Shown here piece after piece: positions 1 to 10,100 of a stretch of DNA of 64,000 nt. The DNA comes from Paraphysomonas bandaiensis (Eukaryota > Chrysophyceae): the NCBI GenBank assembly GCA_965644295.1, contig CBFFRP010000314.1, forward strand, positions 62,001-126,000, given 5' to 3'. A program made the position numbers and the translations under genes. The notes beneath the pieces are model-generated. The model did no database searches, was not told where the DNA came from, and saw only the letters and a list, made by a program, of their open reading frames with translations. Position 1 is the first letter of the stretch. The number at the start of each line of letters is the position of its first letter.

Positions 1-52
1 CTCTTAATTCATTTAACTTAGAGTTTATAAGTATAACATGAACAGACTACCA

Positions 53-345
53 TAACAGAAGTTGACATTATTTGCTAAGGTTTACTATTCTCAACTGATA
101 AGATGAAATTATAAACATTACATGATAAAGAACCTAAGTTGTGTTCGATGTGTTCAACACCATTCATTTACTACTATAGTGTACAAACCACACACTCAGT
201 GATCGTATCCTGTATAGTCATCCACTTCTACTTCAGTTTCATACTACACAATATAATGTACTAATTACATATATATCTTTCGATCCTTGCATCTCACATA
301 ATACTGCACTCAATTGCAAGTATATAGAATCTTCAGATCTCAACA
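53..345 (-). repeat. 3' LTR of the copia element
   Basis: This 293-bp direct repeat matches 5051-5343 with a constant offset of 4998. On the minus strand it starts TGTTGAG and ends CTGTTA. A polypurine tract (minus strand TTGAGGGGGAG, about 346-356) abuts its 5' end, as expected for plus-strand DNA priming. The target duplication tacca sits at 48-52, just outside. Confidence 0.92.
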
Positions 346-468
346 CTCCCCCTCAATTGAGTGTTGTACTATGACGCCTCCCAGCTATTGAATGCCTGAG
401 ATAAAAAATTCTTGACAGTAAAATAGACTCATCTCTAAGTCTAAACCTCTGTCTAAAAAACTCAGTAC

Positions 469-2862
469 CTACTTGCGCCTTCTTTTATCCCTTGGTCCCT
501 CATTAATCACTTCAGTGGAACTCTTAGCTTTCTCTCCAAGATTTCTCTTTCTCTGCTCCATATATGATAAACCAACCAATGACTTTGTATAAATATCTGC
601 TGCTTGTTGCGATGTATGCACATGCACTAACTTAATCGTATTGAACTGATTGGGATCCACGTGCTCTCTCACCATGTGATACTTAATCTCAATGTGCTTC
701 GACTTCTTGTGAAACACTGGGTTTTCGGCCAAATCCTGGGCACTCTGACTGTCGATGAAGAATGGTGTGGGTTTGATGAGCCTCAACTTAATCTCACCCG
801 TCACCCCCCGAACCCATAGCACTTCTTGGAGACCCGAGTAAATACACTGATACTCAGACTGCATGCTTGACGTTGCCACTGTCGTCTGCAGTTTGGACTG
901 CCAGACTATAGGCCCTCCCGCTGCAAACCCAACGTACCCCGACGTGGACTTCCTGGAGAGCTGGTCTCCCGCCCAATCCGCGTCAGTAAACATATGGAAG
1001 TCGAACCGTCTACTCCCATATTGAATCCCTTTGTCAATAGAACCACGAATATATTGCCATACGTGTGTTAATAGCTTGCATACTTCAATATTCACCTTAT
1101 TACTGACCCGAGACAGTACTCCCACTGCATAGGCAATATCCGGCCTCGTGTTCATCGAGAGATATAGTAATGCACCTATCAGCGGCCGATATGGGAAGTT
1201 ATCTACTATAAGCTGTTCCTCCTCGGTATGCTCATGCCGTGCCCCTTGTGCCACTAAATCCATTGCTTCCGCCGGTAGAGGACTCTTCCGTACCTTTCGC
1301 GGTGACCCAAGATACTTTTCAAACTTTTCTAAGATCTTAGCCGCATATACTGATTGGTCAAGACGAATATACTCTGGCGTTCTTGTGACTCGAACATTCA
1401 GAAAATGTTCCATCTCGCCCATATCCTTCATATCAAACCGGGCACACAGTTGAGCTTTAATATCCTTCACTATGTTGACATCACGACCTAACACTAGGAT
1501 ATCATCCACATATATCGTTAATAATATCAATTCATCGCCCTTATACTGATAATACAAACATGGGTCTAATACACATGGTTTAAAATGCATAGATCGTATG
1601 AATTTATCCAATGTTTTCCACCACGACCGCGGGGAACTCCGAAGCCCGTATAACGACTTCTTCAACTTAAAGCAGTACCCCTCAGGCAGCTGAAAGTCCG
1701 GAGTTGCCTTCATATATACATCCCCCTCTATATCTGCATATAGAAATGCGTTAGACACATCCAGTTGATGAATTACCATGTTCATCACGAAAGCTATGGC
1801 GATTAACAGTCGCACTGTTACCCCCTTAACAACGGGTGCGAAATGGTTCGCCCAACCACTCGACTGCTGTCCACAACCGATTGCTACAAGACGAGCCTTA
1901 TATCGGCGGACCTCTCCCTCCTTATCGTACTTCTTTCCATAGACGTACTTGGAGTGCAGTGGGACGACTCCGTCCGGTATACGAGTCACCTCCATGGTAT
2001 CTCGCTTCGCCAAACCCTCTCGCTCTACACGGCGAGCTCGTCTCCACTCCCTGTGCTCGGCACTCTCCAAGGACTCACGATGTGTCTGAGGCACTGTCGA
2101 CTCTTCCGCTGACATCCACACTGAGTCTGCCTCCTGTAAAAGGTCACTCACATCACTCTCATCACTCAAATGATGGATTTGTCCTAACACCGACACATTC
2201 GTTACCGTCCTTGGAGTTCTTGCGCGTTTGCCGTGCGGATGATTCTCGGCAGGGGTCCCTTCCCCCGAAGGTAATGCTGAGTCAGCCTGGGGCTGCACCT
2301 GCCCACTTTCCGACTGCTGTGGCACCACTCCGCTGATACCGCCGTCACGGTTGTCAGTAACTCTGGCCCTAACCACCCTCTGCGCAAGATCCTCTGTCAT
2401 CTTCTTGATGTCAGCAATATGAATAGGAGTTTTATCCTCCACTTGAACCTGGTTACCAGTAACCAACGACCGGTATCCCACAATAAGTCCCTTCCTTATC
2501 ACCACTCTGTTAGTCTTGTATAGCAGACCACCATCCTCATGGTGCTTTCCGATAAGATACTCAAACTCACCCGGTTGACGAGCCTCGGGATCTATAGCCA
2601 CTTGAGCCTCCTCCAGCTCTCTATAATAATCCTGAGACCTCTCAGGTACCGATTCATCAAATAATACATGTACAGAGTGTACTACGGTGTCCCCCACTAG
2701 CACCTTGTATCCTTTTCGATCAGCTGGATACCCTATGAAATAACCTGTCATTGCTTTGTCCTCCCAGTCCTTCCTCCTGTCGGCCTTGGGTGTTAGCACA
2801 TATGCTTTGCACCCCCATTTCCGTAGCCACGATAGGCTGGGAACGCTCCCCCTGGGACACAC
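469..2862 (-). CDS. Copia reverse transcriptase-RNase H ORF (frameshifted continuation)
   Basis: About 797 residues on the minus strand, continuing the polyprotein in the -1 frame relative to 5066-2793. It opens with the integrase C-terminal part (LRKWGCKAYV ... FIGYPADRKGY). The reverse transcriptase carries VSNAFLYADIEGDVYM, LKKSLYGLRSSPRSW and the catalytic YVDD. An RNase H domain follows with FTDADWAGD, SKSTSGY-like residues, a Glu in SSMQSEY and the Asp in FFIDSQSA. The 5' limit at 2862 is a GTG immediately after a TGA in this frame, so it is not a natural start; the segment is only expressed if the ribosome or an intact copy bridges the frame break. No internal stop was seen. Confidence 0.88.
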   Translation of the reverse strand: MCPRGSVPSLSWLRKWGCKAYVLTPKADRRKDWEDKAMTGYFIGYPADRKGYKVLVGDTVVHSVHVLFDESVPERSQDYYRELEEAQVAIDPEARQPGEFEYLIGKHHEDGGLLYKTNRVVIRKGLIVGYRSLVTGNQVQVEDKTPIHIADIKKMTEDLAQRVVRARVTDNRDGGISGVVPQQSESGQVQPQADSALPSGEGTPAENHPHGKRARTPRTVTNVSVLGQIHHLSDESDVSDLLQEADSVWMSAEESTVPQTHRESLESAEHREWRRARRVEREGLAKRDTMEVTRIPDGVVPLHSKYVYGKKYDKEGEVRRYKARLVAIGCGQQSSGWANHFAPVVKGVTVRLLIAIAFVMNMVIHQLDVSNAFLYADIEGDVYMKATPDFQLPEGYCFKLKKSLYGLRSSPRSWWKTLDKFIRSMHFKPCVLDPCLYYQYKGDELILLTIYVDDILVLGRDVNIVKDIKAQLCARFDMKDMGEMEHFLNVRVTRTPEYIRLDQSVYAAKILEKFEKYLGSPRKVRKSPLPAEAMDLVAQGARHEHTEEEQLIVDNFPYRPLIGALLYLSMNTRPDIAYAVGVLSRVSNKVNIEVCKLLTHVWQYIRGSIDKGIQYGSRRFDFHMFTDADWAGDQLSRKSTSGYVGFAAGGPIVWQSKLQTTVATSSMQSEYQCIYSGLQEVLWVRGVTGEIKLRLIKPTPFFIDSQSAQDLAENPVFHKKSKHIEIKYHMVREHVDPNQFNTIKLVHVHTSQQAADIYTKSLVGLSYMEQRKRNLGEKAKSSTEVINEGPRDKRRRK

Positions 2863-5066
2863 TCATATGGAGACATCCATCCTTGCCACGTCCGAGTTGG
2901 CATTCGTCGCACAATGTAACATGCAGTTTGATAAGCATCAAACCAGAACGACTTTGGAAGTCCAGATGCCGTCAACATCGTCAGTGTCATCTCCCCAATT
3001 GTTCGGAATTTCCTCTCAGACACCGCGTTGAGCTCTGGCGTGTCTCGTGTTGTATGTGACACCCGAGTCCCATATCGCTGCAACAGATACTCTCTTATCT
3101 GCTGACTAATAAGTTCGGATCCTCCATCGGCATGATACTCCACTATACGGTTCCACCCCTCGTACTTCACTAAGTGGACCTCGCACAAGTGTCGTAGACA
3201 TTTGAACACCTCCTCTCCGCTTCGAGTCCTCAATCCATATTCCCATATCATCTTTGTTGCTAAGTCCGTAAATAGGAGTACGTACTTATACCCTTGTCTG
3301 GATTCACAATTTAGGTAGACTGAGATGTCCGCTGTCACTCGTTCCAGAAACCTGACTGCGCTTAGCTCTTCGTTGTCCCGTGATTTGAACGAATGCCTGG
3401 TTATCTTCGCCTTGGCACACCATTTACACAGGGGTTTCTTGCAACTCTTCTCCTTTGCCTTCGAAAGGTGATGTCGTTGTAGTCCTGATCCTCTGAATAA
3501 CATGTGTCGGTGAGCTTCTAATAACTTCGATTTCGAGACATGTCCAGTACGCTCATGTAAGCGATCCAACGCATCTTGTCCTGTATTATCCGACAAATTT
3601 ACCTCCTCCATCTGATTGCACATAGACACATTTGGCAGATTTAACACCTCCATCAAGTCCACATACGGCATTCCTCCATGCTCATCGTACTCTCCAGTCA
3701 ACACCTCGTTTCCAGAGTCCAATTCCACGATTTTAGGCTTTCGAAGCAGTTGTAATCCGTATCCCATTGATCTCAGCATTCCTCCTGACACAATGTTCTT
3801 CACCGCTTCTTCACTAACTCTGATGTCTCTCCATTCCCCAAATGTACCAGTTCCCTGTGTCTCCAATTGAGAACCCTTTCTAGTTAGTTGTATTGCCCCA
3901 AACTCAGGAGTAAATGACTCCAGTGCAACTTTATCCTTTACTATAAACAGTCTTTTACTTGCACAACTGTCCAGATATACACGAGGTTCTTCCGACGTAT
4001 CCACCGATAGCAAAACCTCTTCTCCAAACATATTCGCTTCATCATCCGACGACTCTCCGTCGTTGACGTATTTCTTCCATTCTGTCTCGAATTTCCTGTT
4101 CGATTTTCGAGGATTCTCATTATCCGGGTTTTTTATGTTCTTCCGTTTTTTCGACTTGCACTGTCGGGCTTTATGACTAAAATCTCCACAGATATGACAA
4201 CCAGTATAATCCTTTGATCCTGGCTGCTGCACACTCTTCGAAGCCTTTTCCTTCGTCTTCCCTTTTCTTTTGAACTTATCCATTTTTCTTTGTCGTTCCT
4301 TAGCATAACAATTCGCTGCTACATGTCCCTTCTTCCGACAAAATGAACAAACCACTGGCTCCTTCGACGCTGTAAAATTGATCTCTTCAGACTTGTCGCC
4401 CTTTAGTTTCTTCAGCTGCGTCATAGCCTCGTCATACTCTTCACAAGCCTCTTTCACCGAATCAAATGTAGTTGTTGCTTTAGGCATCATCGCTACCGAC
4501 ATCCATAAATCATGTAATTCCTCTATCTGCAGCGCTGCTTTTATCTTTGCTAATTTACTTGCCTCTGTCTGCGGTTGTCCCAATTTTATGAGCTTCTGGA
4601 TTATACCGTTCAGTCGATCTACCCCAACAGACACCTTTTCCCCCGGCCTTATTTTGAACGAATGGTATTCTGCCGTAGTCTTCTCCAATACAGTCCCAAT
4701 CTCGCCTCTGAACCTATCAACCAGTGTCTGAAGGAGCTCACTGGATAACACCTCCTTAGCAGGATCATCAGCAGGTAAAATTGCCTTCCCCTCCAAATAT
4801 TGATTGGCTACCTCCAACACATCAGGGTCATGCTCGCAAGCCTCCCAAATAGTACTAACACAGGTATCATTACGCTCTCTCCATGACTCTAAATTCCTTC
4901 CTCCGGCTGGCGGGTCCTCCAAGCCAAGATGGTTTCGGTTTTTCTTCATTAGATGCATCTTGATTTTTCTCGCTGAATAGTCTGCTTGGTTCTTGTCAAA
5001 CCGTAGCTTCTTGTCATCTTCCCCATCCCTACAACTAGCATTCGCTACCATAACAGAAGTTGACAT
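2793..5066 (-). CDS. Copia gag-protease-integrase ORF
   Basis: 757 residues on the minus strand. Residues about 1-235 are the gag capsid-like region. Two CCHC zinc knuckles follow at about 240-253 and 290-303 (CX2CX4HX4C, nucleic-acid binding). The aspartic protease motif at 366-370 reads DSCAS, where copia proteases usually have DSGAS or DTGAS, so the glycine after the active-site Asp-Ser is cysteine. The integrase has an HHCC zinc domain ending in CKKPLCKWC, then a DDE core with Asp in VTADIS, Asp in YHADGGSE and Glu in NAVSERKF. The ORF runs out of frame near 2850 just after the SPYECVPGG stretch. The expected continuation is the ORF at 2862-469, one base back in frame. Start choice is open between 5066 and 5051. 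Confidence 0.9.
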   Translation of the reverse strand: MSTSVMVANASCRDGEDDKKLRFDKNQADYSARKIKMHLMKKNRNHLGLEDPPAGGRNLESWRERNDTCVSTIWEACEHDPDVLEVANQYLEGKAILPADDPAKEVLSSELLQTLVDRFRGEIGTVLEKTTAEYHSFKIRPGEKVSVGVDRLNGIIQKLIKLGQPQTEASKLAKIKAALQIEELHDLWMSVAMMPKATTTFDSVKEACEEYDEAMTQLKKLKGDKSEEINFTASKEPVVCSFCRKKGHVAANCYAKERQRKMDKFKRKGKTKEKASKSVQQPGSKDYTGCHICGDFSHKARQCKSKKRKNIKNPDNENPRKSNRKFETEWKKYVNDGESSDDEANMFGEEVLLSVDTSEEPRVYLDSCASKRLFIVKDKVALESFTPEFGAIQLTRKGSQLETQGTGTFGEWRDIRVSEEAVKNIVSGGMLRSMGYGLQLLRKPKIVELDSGNEVLTGEYDEHGGMPYVDLMEVLNLPNVSMCNQMEEVNLSDNTGQDALDRLHERTGHVSKSKLLEAHRHMLFRGSGLQRHHLSKAKEKSCKKPLCKWCAKAKITRHSFKSRDNEELSAVRFLERVTADISVYLNCESRQGYKYVLLFTDLATKMIWEYGLRTRSGEEVFKCLRHLCEVHLVKYEGWNRIVEYHADGGSELISQQIREYLLQRYGTRVSHTTRDTPELNAVSERKFRTIGEMTLTMLTASGLPKSFWFDAYQTACYIVRRMPTRTWQGWMSPYECVPGGAFPAYRGYGNGGAKHMC

Positions 5067-5343
5067 TATTTGCTAAGGTTTACTATTCTCAACTGATAAG
5101 ATGAAATTATAAACATTACATGATAAAGAACCTAAGTTGTGTTCGATGTGTTCAACACCATTCATTTACTACTATAGTGTACAAACCACACACTCAGTGA
5201 TCGTATCCTGTATAGTCATCCACTTCTACTTCAGTTTCATACTACACAATATAATGTACTAATTACATATATATCTTTCGATCCTTGCATCTCACATAAT
5301 ACTGCACTCAATTGCAAGTATATAGAATCTTCAGATCTCAACA
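5051..5343 (-). repeat. 5' LTR of the copia element with promoter
   Basis: This is the direct repeat of 53-345. On the minus strand a TATA-like TCTATATACTTG lies about 20 bp into the LTR and may mark the element promoter. Directly after the LTR (5050 downward) the minus strand reads TGGTAGCGAATGC. It begins TGG like a primer binding site and resembles the initiator-methionine tRNA 3' end for about the first 7 bases. The first ATG of ORF1 (5066) lies inside the LTR, and a second in-frame ATG (5051) straddles the LTR/primer-site junction. Which start is used cannot be settled from sequence alone. Confidence 0.88.
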
Positions 5344-5563
5344 TACCATGTTGCTTTGTTGAACTAATATTCTTTTTTAATTCTTGACTTTACTGTGTAC
5401 CTTGTAGTTGGCAGTACACTAATAATATAATAATCGAGTACGTAATAATATATGGTAGCTAAGCATACGAAAATATTGATACATAAAAAGAAATATTAAT
5501 ATATTACTCAGATATTTAACTAGTAACATTGTAACGACAGTTTTCCAGTATGTCGCGATAAGG

Positions 5564-6613
5564 TCACTCAAAGTTCCCTGTGCATCCCCACTTATTCGGT
5601 GTTTTGAAATCATACATGTGAATCCAAGTGTTAGCTGCATACTTGATACCTTTCACAACCGGTAGCGCCTCGTGTATAGTGCGGCTATCAATAGCAGATG
5701 GATCATCATTAAGCACACCTGGCCATATTAAGGCCTTGCCATTCGCAGGCTTAACTTCAATCCCTAGCAACGGGAACACTGTTTCTCCACCTTCCTCAAC
5801 ATCAGAAAGGTATAAAAACACTGTCAATATGCGCGTTCCACATATCAATGAATTCTGAGAAAATGAACTATCGTGGTGCACTTTGTACAGTTGCCCAGGT
5901 TCATATTTGAGCACCTGGAAGGCCTCGTAGTTCTCAGTCGTAATGCCAGTCAGCCGCTGAATTTTGCGCGTTATGTTTTGTACATCACTGTTTATCTCAC
6001 ACCCGCCCTTACACCACGCACTGTAGCTGGTTCTGTACTGAGATACTACATTAGCCACTTCGCCGTAGCTGTTGGTGTCTCCTCTATTAGTGGAACGCTG
6101 CCAGGAACTAACAGAACCCACAAGAGACGCAGTTTCCGTCGGCGTCAAAAAATTTTCTATTGAAAGTACCCAGGGCTTCTGTGAAAGCACTTTCACATCA
6201 CCGAACTGGTTGTTAGTATTGAGTACAATATTCTCGAACACGCTGTTCAGCTGTCCGGGAAGTAGTGCAGGGACGGTGGAAGTGTTCAACCTTGATTGCT
6301 GACATCTCACCTTAGCATCACGTAAATGACAAGCCTTACATCCAACTGGACAATACACAATCATCCAACCAGGGTTATTCTCACACTCACCCCTCTCAAC
6401 ATAAGCTTGACAGTTTTCATTGCGGTCGACACAAACATCTTCCAACGTGGCAACTCCGTCCCCTTTTCCACTCTTGAATACTGAAGACTGGTCAACAGGA
6501 GTAGCAATGCAGGTTGCATCCTCTTCGGTGCATACATAAGCAGTGGATACTACGAAACTAAGGTATAACGCCCAAATCGTAGCTTTACACAAGAGAGCCA
6601 GACAATAACTCAT
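5564..6613 (-). CDS. Secreted prolyl 4-hydroxylase with ShK domain
   Basis: 349 residues, single exon. It is predicted to hydroxylate peptidyl proline in the secretory pathway using Fe(II), 2-oxoglutarate and O2. A hydrophobic signal peptide spans about residues 5-25. An ShK-type six-cysteine module lies at 61-95 (Cys 61, 68, 77, 88, 92, 95). The C-terminal 2OG-Fe(II) double-stranded beta-helix holds the iron ligands His246, Asp248 (KVHHDSS) and His314, with Lys324 (GIKYAANTW) placed to bind the 2-oxoglutarate carboxylate. All catalytic residues are present. P4Hc plus ShK architectures are known in plants, algae, nematodes and protists; here the ShK module precedes the catalytic domain, whereas plant enzymes carry it at the C-terminus. 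The start at 6613 is the first ATG and gives the signal peptide. The gene is divergent from CEP164 across about 500 bp. No ER-retention KDEL is visible. Confidence 0.9.
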   Translation of the reverse strand: MSYCLALLCKATIWALYLSFVVSTAYVCTEEDATCIATPVDQSSVFKSGKGDGVATLEDVCVDRNENCQAYVERGECENNPGWMIVYCPVGCKACHLRDAKVRCQQSRLNTSTVPALLPGQLNSVFENIVLNTNNQFGDVKVLSQKPWVLSIENFLTPTETASLVGSVSSWQRSTNRGDTNSYGEVANVVSQYRTSYSAWCKGGCEINSDVQNITRKIQRLTGITTENYEAFQVLKYEPGQLYKVHHDSSFSQNSLICGTRILTVFLYLSDVEEGGETVFPLLGIEVKPANGKALIWPGVLNDDPSAIDSRTIHEALPVVKGIKYAANTWIHMYDFKTPNKWGCTGNFE

Positions 6614-7115
6614 AACGCTCCAATCGCGAGCTCAGCTTCAGAAATAGATTTAAAACGTACTCCAATACACAATAATGCTACAAGGGGGATGCTCTTACAC
6701 ATATACGCCCTCTCTCACCTCTTCAAATAGCTCTGAGCAAAGACTATCTGCTTATCATACAATCAAACAGCCCGTAAATTCCATCTGACGTAACCCGTAC
6801 GTGAAGGTATAGAACATCCTGCTGTGCAAGTGAGTGCAGAGCAGAGTACAACAGTGTGCAGGTATGCTGCATGCGTACATCAAGTACAAGTAGAGTACTG
6901 CTGTATGTGCTGTATATGCTGTATATGCTGTATATGTGCTGTATGTGCTGTATATGCATTATTTTGAATTGAGCTCCATGTATGTGTCATATAAACACAA
7001 ACACCACCCGCCTATCCTCCAAGACAACAATTAACCACTACGAGTGGAGTCATAGTTGCTTCTTGACGTACTTCTCCATGAATCGCATCATCTGACTGGC
7101 GATCTTATCTGAAGG
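6614..7115. other. Divergent spacer with short TGTATA-rich repeats
   Basis: This is the shared upstream region of the prolyl hydroxylase and CEP164 genes. At 6895-6960 a short imperfect repeat of the unit gctgtatat/gctgtatgt occurs about six times. I see no coding signal; the small ORF across the repeat is low complexity. Confidence 0.6.
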
Positions 7116-10100
7116 ATGGCTGAGGGTGAGATATCTGTATCCGCGTGCTGTGGCTCTTATATATGTGTATATCTACAGCAACAGAGAACGGCAACGGAGA
7201 TTCAGTGATTCTAGAAGAAGAAATAGACCCCAATTATGTTCCAGGTGAAGATGAAGTGCTGGAGTACGCTAAGTGGCTGGGGATGGACCTGGACAAGGAT
7301 GAGGATTTGTACTGGATTGCTCGTGAGGGACTCATGGTGAGAGAATGACTCGTTGCTGGTGATATATCTGTTGCATAACGTATAGTTACAGGCACCATTG
7401 CCAAAGAATTGGAAACCTTGCAAAACGAAAGGAACTGATGATATCTACTATTTCAACTTTGAAACAGGTTAATTATTTGTGGTAAATATGTTTGCCGTTC
7501 ATTTTTGTTGCCGAAAGGCGAAAGTACATGGGATCATCCCTGTGATGGATACTACAAACGTCTCTATGAAGAAGAGAAAAAGAAGAAAGAAGTGTCGTTA
7601 AAGGTATGATTCCACTCCCACTGTAAGATTTCGCAACCCTGTTAATGTTTTTGGTTTGTGTTCTTTGTCATAGGAGAGCGCTGATGAGAAGCGCACTAAG
7701 GCCAAGCAGGATGTGGAGCTGTTGTTGGGAAAGAGTGAGTCCTCGAAGAAGTCGTCGAAAAAGAAGAAGGGGCCTAAGGGTCTACCAGCTACTCCGGGTG
7801 TAGGGGCAGCTACATTGGGAGTTGAAGCGAAGTTGGGGGGGGCAATCGGAGGAAAGCTTTCTTCAATGCAGTCATCTGGAGCTCCGGCTGGTCTCGAGAA
7901 GAAGCCTTTACCAGGAATTATGCCTAAGGTTTGAAGCCTCATCGTGTTTGTTCAAACTTGCTGACGTCCTTTGTATTTCTTTAACGATGCAGCTATCGTT
8001 ATCTCAATCAGAGCCAAAGAACCTGTCTGCATTGGCTCCCATAGGTTCCGGTTCAATGCATTCATCATCATCTTCTGCACTAGGAGTAAGTTAAATTGTG
8101 CTTAAGTTGCAATGTATATCCCTTGTCCTATATTTAGTTCTTGTACCTTCTCAAACTGACTCTTACATTGCAAACAGAAAAAAGCACCGCTGCCAGCCCC
8201 AACGACAGTTGCCAAGACTTCTCTTCAATCCTCTTCAGATTTTAAATCTGCCCCTGAAGATAGTGATACCGACGACGACACTAGTGAACAGCTGGACGCC
8301 TTCCAGGCACGCATGAACCCGCCTTTAGATCGCTCAGATTCTCCCATTCATGAAACCAAGAAAAAGAAGTCCAAGAGCCAGTTCAGCTCGAGACTCAAGA
8401 ATGTGTTATCTGACTCAGAAGACATGTCTACTGTTGCAGATTCACCTGTGCCCATGGGAAAGACATCGGGGTAAGCGTCGTAGTGTATGGCATAGTATTC
8501 AATTATATGAGTCTAGTCTAATGACATTGTGTTACGAGTTGAATTGTCTCTCATTATCCCTTCAACTTGCAGTGAAGCCAAAATTGGCCAGTCCAGTGAT
8601 AGTGAGGGGCTGGTACGCCAATCGGACGATTCTTTTGCGCCGTCAGATAGAAAGACTGCCGCTCTATCCTCCCGACCATCTTCGGCTGACATTGACCTAG
8701 AGGGAGACCGGAAGCTGTTACAGGCGCAAAAGCGGGACCTTGCAGATCAACAGAGATCTCTCAGAGAGCAGATGCGGGCATTGGAAGCAGAGAGTAAAGA
8801 GCTTGAGGCCGAAAAGCGAACCTTATCGTCTAATCGAAAGAATTTTGAAGAGAATAAGTTGAAATATGAAGAAGAAGTGAGAAAGAAAAAAGAGGAAGCT
8901 GAAACGGCTCGACAGGACTACGAACAGAAGATGAAAGAGCTCAAGGAACAAAATCTACCGACGAAGGTAGATAGTGTTATATATAAAATTGTAATACGTT
9001 TAGACAAGAATCGGATAGAATGTCGCGTCTCATTTGCGTGTTTCGTTGTCCTGTGAAATATAATTTGATTGACACACGTTCAGGCATCGCACTCGGACTC
9101 CTCTGGTGTTGATGAGTTGAAAGACCGTCTCGCGAAGATGAAAGATGACATGGACGCACTCCGCCGCGATAACATATCTCTTACACAAGAAATCGAAAAA
9201 GGGAAGAAAACTTTGGATAGTGAAAAGAGCGTGAGTTGTCTCTGTTGTTTGTTGCTAATGGCTTGTTAAGTATGCCTGTAGTTGCGGTCAGCAAGCATAC
9301 GCGAATTCGATGAAAGCACCCGCTCGATGAAAGCTGAGCTGGCGAATGAAAAGCGGTAGCTATACACCTTCAGCCATCGTGAGTCTCTTTAACGCTATTC
9401 ATATATGTGCGTACAGCATTTCGGAAGAGAGGAGCATTGAAAACGCGAAACTTCAAGAGCAGTGTAAACGATACACGTCTCGAATAGAAGAGTTGGAGCG
9501 AGAGCTACTTACCTCCCGTAAGTCTGTTGTGGGAAGTTCAACTGACCCTTCCACTGCCGACATCATCCAGAAACTGGAGGCAGAGATTGGGGCACAGAAG
9601 CAGAAAGTGTTGGCGCTAGAGGTCGGGTTAACTGTGCTTGTTTATTGTATAAACTCACCGTGCGGTACACAGGATGACGTGGCGGCCTCCTCCGAAAGTG
9701 AAAAGCGACAAACCTTAAAGTTGAAGCAGATCATGACTGACCTGGAAGATGCACAGAATGAGTTATCATCCGTCAGGAGCGAGCTACGAGGCAAAGTCCG
9801 GGAGCTTGATGCGAAGCAAGGTAGTGATCAGTGATTTGTGATCTAGTTTTTTACCCGACATATGCAGACGATGTGGACCGTTTAAGTCGCGATGTTGAGT
9901 CGCTTAGGAAGCGGAACAGTGATCAGGAGGACGAATTAATTCGGGTTAGACAAACAGCCCAAAGGGCGGGGGAACTTCAATTTATTGTTGACTCCGAACG
10001 ACAAACTCACTCCAGACTTAAATCCGAATATGAAGCGCTGCAACAAGAATTCGATCGGCTGAGGTTGACTGAAAGCTCACGGACAGAGAAGGATGCCACA

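Larger units (their letters stand above)
48..5348 (-). mobile_element. Ty1/copia-type LTR retrotransposon, nearly intact, recent insertion
   Basis: A complete copia-order element lies on the minus strand: LTR, primer site, gag, protease, integrase, reverse transcriptase, RNase H, polypurine tract, LTR. The two 293-bp LTRs (53-345 and 5051-5343) look identical by eye. A 5-bp target duplication, tacca, flanks the element at 48-52 and 5344-5348. The order integrase before reverse transcriptase is diagnostic of Pseudoviridae (Ty1/copia) rather than gypsy elements. The coding part is two overlapping ORFs in different frames (5066-2793 and 2862-469), so this copy carries one frame break between integrase and reverse transcriptase. 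Both ORFs are otherwise free of stops. Identical LTRs imply insertion too recent for substitutions to accumulate. The element lies about 215 bp beyond the 3' end of the prolyl hydroxylase gene. Confidence 0.93.

Noticed and set aside
1148-2336. Plus-strand ORFs inside the copia element
   Set aside because: They are antisense shadows of the reverse transcriptase ORF.
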